From contig JBFMFB010000057.1 of the NCBI GenBank assembly GCA_040752115.1, positions 1 to 7,256 of the forward strand: DNA of 7,256 nt. Direction: 5' to 3'. Positions within the stretch are counted from its first letter, which is position 1, and every line of letters begins with the position of its first letter. Position numbers and translations under genes: made by a program. The DNA is from JBFMFB01 sp040752115. Its GTDB lineage: Bacteria > Pseudomonadota > Gammaproteobacteria > Burkholderiales > Sulfuricellaceae. This document shows positions 6,315 through 7,256 of the stretch, in pieces. A model generated the notes under the pieces. The model saw only the letters and a program-made list of their open reading frames with translations, did no database searches and was not told the DNA's origin.

Positions 6315-6360
6315 TGGGTCTTCGACTCTGATTTTTAGTGATTTTAAGCGGTTATGCGCG

Positions 6361-6395
6361 CAGTAAAAGCAGTAAAATAGGGGTGCCTCAAGGAG
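6361..6395 (+). promoter_or_regulatory. Promoter-like -10, tandem 9-bp repeat and ribosome site of the DUF433 gene
   Basis: CAGTAAAAG (6361-6369) and CAGTAAAAT (6370-6378) are tandem repeats, and the second contains the -10-like TAAAAT (6373-6378). No convincing -35 is seen. AAGGAG at 6390-6395 lies 9 bases before ATG 6405. The gap 6315-6404 thus likely holds a separate promoter for this gene. Confidence 0.45.
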
Positions 6396-6404
6396 AAAAC
6401 TTTT

Positions 6405-6647
6405 ATGGGACAAACACAGCACGTCCACGACCGTATCACCGTCGATGCCGCCATCTGCCATGGCAAACCTTGTATTCGTGGCCTGCGCTATCCGGTGGAA
6501 ACCGTGCTCGAATGGCTTGCCGGCGGTATGTCCATTGATGAAATTCTGGCGGATTACGAAGACCTGGAGCGGGAGGATATTCTCGCCGTTCTCGGTTTTG
6601 CCGCACGGCTTGCGCATGTAAAACGGCTGGAACGCCTGGTTGCATGA
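6405..6647 (+). CDS. DUF433 domain protein, putative antitoxin
   Basis: Product of 80 residues with the DUF433 signature: DRITVDAAICHGKPCIRGLRYPV split over residues 9-31, then VLEWLAGGMSIDEILADY (34-51) and a C-terminal helix EDILAVLGFAARLA (57-70). DUF433 proteins have a small helix-turn-helix fold and are usually encoded directly before a DUF5615 PIN-like gene, forming a presumed toxin-antitoxin pair. The ATG at 6405 has a clear AAGGAG. The stop overlaps an ATG (ATGA, 6644-6647) that begins just such a partner, but the partner is reduced to a stub, so this gene looks like an orphaned antitoxin. Confidence 0.85.
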   Translation: MGQTQHVHDRITVDAAICHGKPCIRGLRYPVETVLEWLAGGMSIDEILADYEDLEREDILAVLGFAARLAHVKRLERLVA

Positions 6648-6676
6648 AATTCCTCATCGATGCGCAGCAGTTGTAG
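6644..6676 (+). pseudogene. Truncated DUF5615 PIN-like toxin gene (10-codon stub)
   Basis: The ATG overlaps the DUF433 stop by ATGA and the stub reads MKFLIDAQQL before a TAG. MKFLIDAQL is the typical opening of DUF5615 PIN-like proteins, with the first catalytic Asp at residue 6. The TAG at 6674-6676 is part of the GTAG that begins the hairpin repeat at 6673, so the gene was cut where the repeat begins. No continuation is found after the repeat. The family assignment rests on nine residues plus context. Confidence 0.7.
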
Positions 6677-6753
6677 GGCGGGTTAGCCGAAGGCGTAACC
6701 CGCCGCATGTTTTCGCCATCCGGCGCAATGCGCTTCGCTTATTGGCGCCCTAC
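6673..6753. repeat. Twin-hairpin GTAG-headed repeat (REP/BIME-like) between two gene stubs
   Basis: GTAGGGCG at 6673-6680 is the reverse complement of CGCCCTAC at 6746-6753. Inside are two hairpins: GGCGGGTTA...TAACCCGCC on the left and GGCGCAAT...ATTGGCGCC on the right, both headed by GTAG when read inward. It sits exactly at the broken end of the DUF5615 gene and close to the broken end of a minus-strand methyltransferase gene. Confidence 0.75.
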
Positions 6754-6762
6754 CACTGCGCC

Positions 6763-6978
6763 TTACGCGGGTTGCATCGCAGGATCCAGGCCGACAACAC
6801 GGGTAACTCTGGACTTGTCGTAGAACGGCATGTTCAGGCCGGTCCCGATGTCGACTTCGAGGATGCGCCCCTGCGCCAGGGGCACGACCTTCTCCCGCTG
6901 GCGCCGGATCGGCTTCATGCCGCAAGCGAAATCGAGCAGATAAGGCAAGAGGTTGCGGTCGTACCAGCTCTCGCTTAT
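6763..6978 (-). pseudogene. Class I SAM-dependent methyltransferase remnant, 3' part missing
   Basis: The minus strand reads ISESWYDRNLLPYLLDFACG (6978 downward), then KPIRRQREKVVPLAQGR, then motif I ILEVDIGTGLN, and VVGLDPAMQ before a stop at 6763-6765. This is the N-terminal third of a methyltransferase of roughly 200 residues; the remaining two thirds are gone, replaced near 6776 by sequence running into the hairpin repeat. Motif I has Asp where the first glycine of the GxGxG turn is usual. No ATG or GTG precedes the conserved start: ATA lies at 6978-6976 behind an AGGGAA. Both ends suggest a dead gene. The frame stays open up to 7065 without recognisable homology. Confidence 0.7.
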
Positions 6979-7096
6979 GCGGTTTCCCTGGGAATGGTTG
7001 AAGCGCTGGGTGCGCCTGACGGCGCCGTAGAAAAACCCGTTCCTGAATACCCTGATCCAGCCCTACGCGAACTTGAGGAAATAAGGTATCTCAATT

Positions 7097-7256
7097 GTAT
7101 TCCTAACCTTCTCTAGTTGCATCAAGCCACCTTTTTTGTGGGCGGTGTGATGAATCGTTGCACGGTCTCGTAGGGAGTCCGCCCGTTATTGCGATAGCCC
7201 AGATGTGGGCGTTCTCGGTTGTAGTGTCTGAGCCACTTGTCGAGATCCTCCTGTAG
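7097..7256 (-). mobile_element. IS481-like insertion sequence, 3' end (continues beyond window)
   Basis: The transposase C-terminus at 7122-7256 marks an insertion sequence entering from the right. TGT at 7097 followed by ATTCCTAACCTTCTC is a plausible terminal inverted repeat, since many IS481 members end in TGT, but the other end is outside the window and the boundary is a guess. The stretch 6979-7096 between the methyltransferase remnant and this end holds no gene I can support. Confidence 0.5.
7122..7256 (-). CDS. IS481-like transposase, C-terminal 44 residues (5' end outside window)
   Basis: Read on the minus strand from the right edge: LQEDLDKWLRHYNRERPHLG, then YRNNGRTPYETVQRFI and a stop at 7122-7124. 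The W..HYN.ERPH.GY...TP motif is the end of the rve integrase core of IS481/IS3-group DDE transposases, which cut and join DNA at the element ends. The catalytic Asp and Glu residues lie upstream, beyond the window. The spacing and the TPYETV tail fit IS481 better than IS3, but this is a judgement from a short piece. Confidence 0.82.
   Translation of the reverse strand, partial: LQEDLDKWLRHYNRERPHLGYRNNGRTPYETVQRFITPPTKKVA

Noticed and set aside
6640..7116. A 158-codon + strand frame across the repeat and the methyltransferase remnant
   Set aside because: It crosses a hairpin repeat and lies antisense to a recognisable methyltransferase fragment.
7127..7135. Programmed frameshift site in the A-run of the transposase gene
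   Set aside because: The A-run lies a few codons before the stop at the C-terminus, where a shift would have little effect, and IS481 transposases are usually single frames.

Overview
The window is GC-rich, densely coding bacterial chromosome with many GTAG-headed hairpin repeats. The protein styles (thioredoxin-type ArsC, ArsB, CrcB plus DUF190, a TauE-like permease, Phd/VapC) and the repeats suggest a proteobacterium, perhaps a betaproteobacterium of a metal- or sulfur-rich habitat. The lineage is an inference; there is no rRNA or other marker here.

Left half (1-3092): an ion-resistance block, all on the + strand. The 3' end of an arsenite methyltransferase (arsM) overlaps an arsenate reductase (arsC) by 8 bases. 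A twin-hairpin repeat follows, then the arsenite pump arsB, then a fluoride channel gene (crcB) and a DUF190 PII-like gene that look co-transcribed. ArsC makes arsenite, ArsB exports it and ArsM methylates it; CrcB exports fluoride.

Middle (3093-5466): a second twin-hairpin repeat, then a TauE/SafE-type permease gene that is open and protein-like but has no ATG/GTG/TTG at its expected N-terminus. Next comes a TPR protein with a glycosyltransferase-9-like C-terminal half. This TPR gene is bracketed by two direct repeats of about 225-240 bp. Each repeat holds the 3' end of the TauE-like gene, the intergenic promoter/operator and the first codons of a Phd-type antitoxin. The left copy has the intact TauE end and a ruined antitoxin start; the right copy has a decapitated TauE end and the intact antitoxin. 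The TPR gene therefore looks like an insert that split an ancestral permease-antitoxin-toxin arrangement and sits behind a copy of the antitoxin promoter.

Right part (5467-7256): an intact Phd/YefM-VapC toxin-antitoxin pair with a row of 10-bp-spaced operator-like repeats, then a DUF433 antitoxin-like gene. The DUF433 gene's partner survives only as a 10-codon stub ending at the edge of a third GTAG-headed twin-hairpin repeat. On the other side of that repeat is a minus-strand methyltransferase remnant lacking its 3' part. The window ends in the 3' end of an IS481-like transposase gene. This part looks like a decaying accessory zone shaped by small hairpin elements, an IS and duplication.
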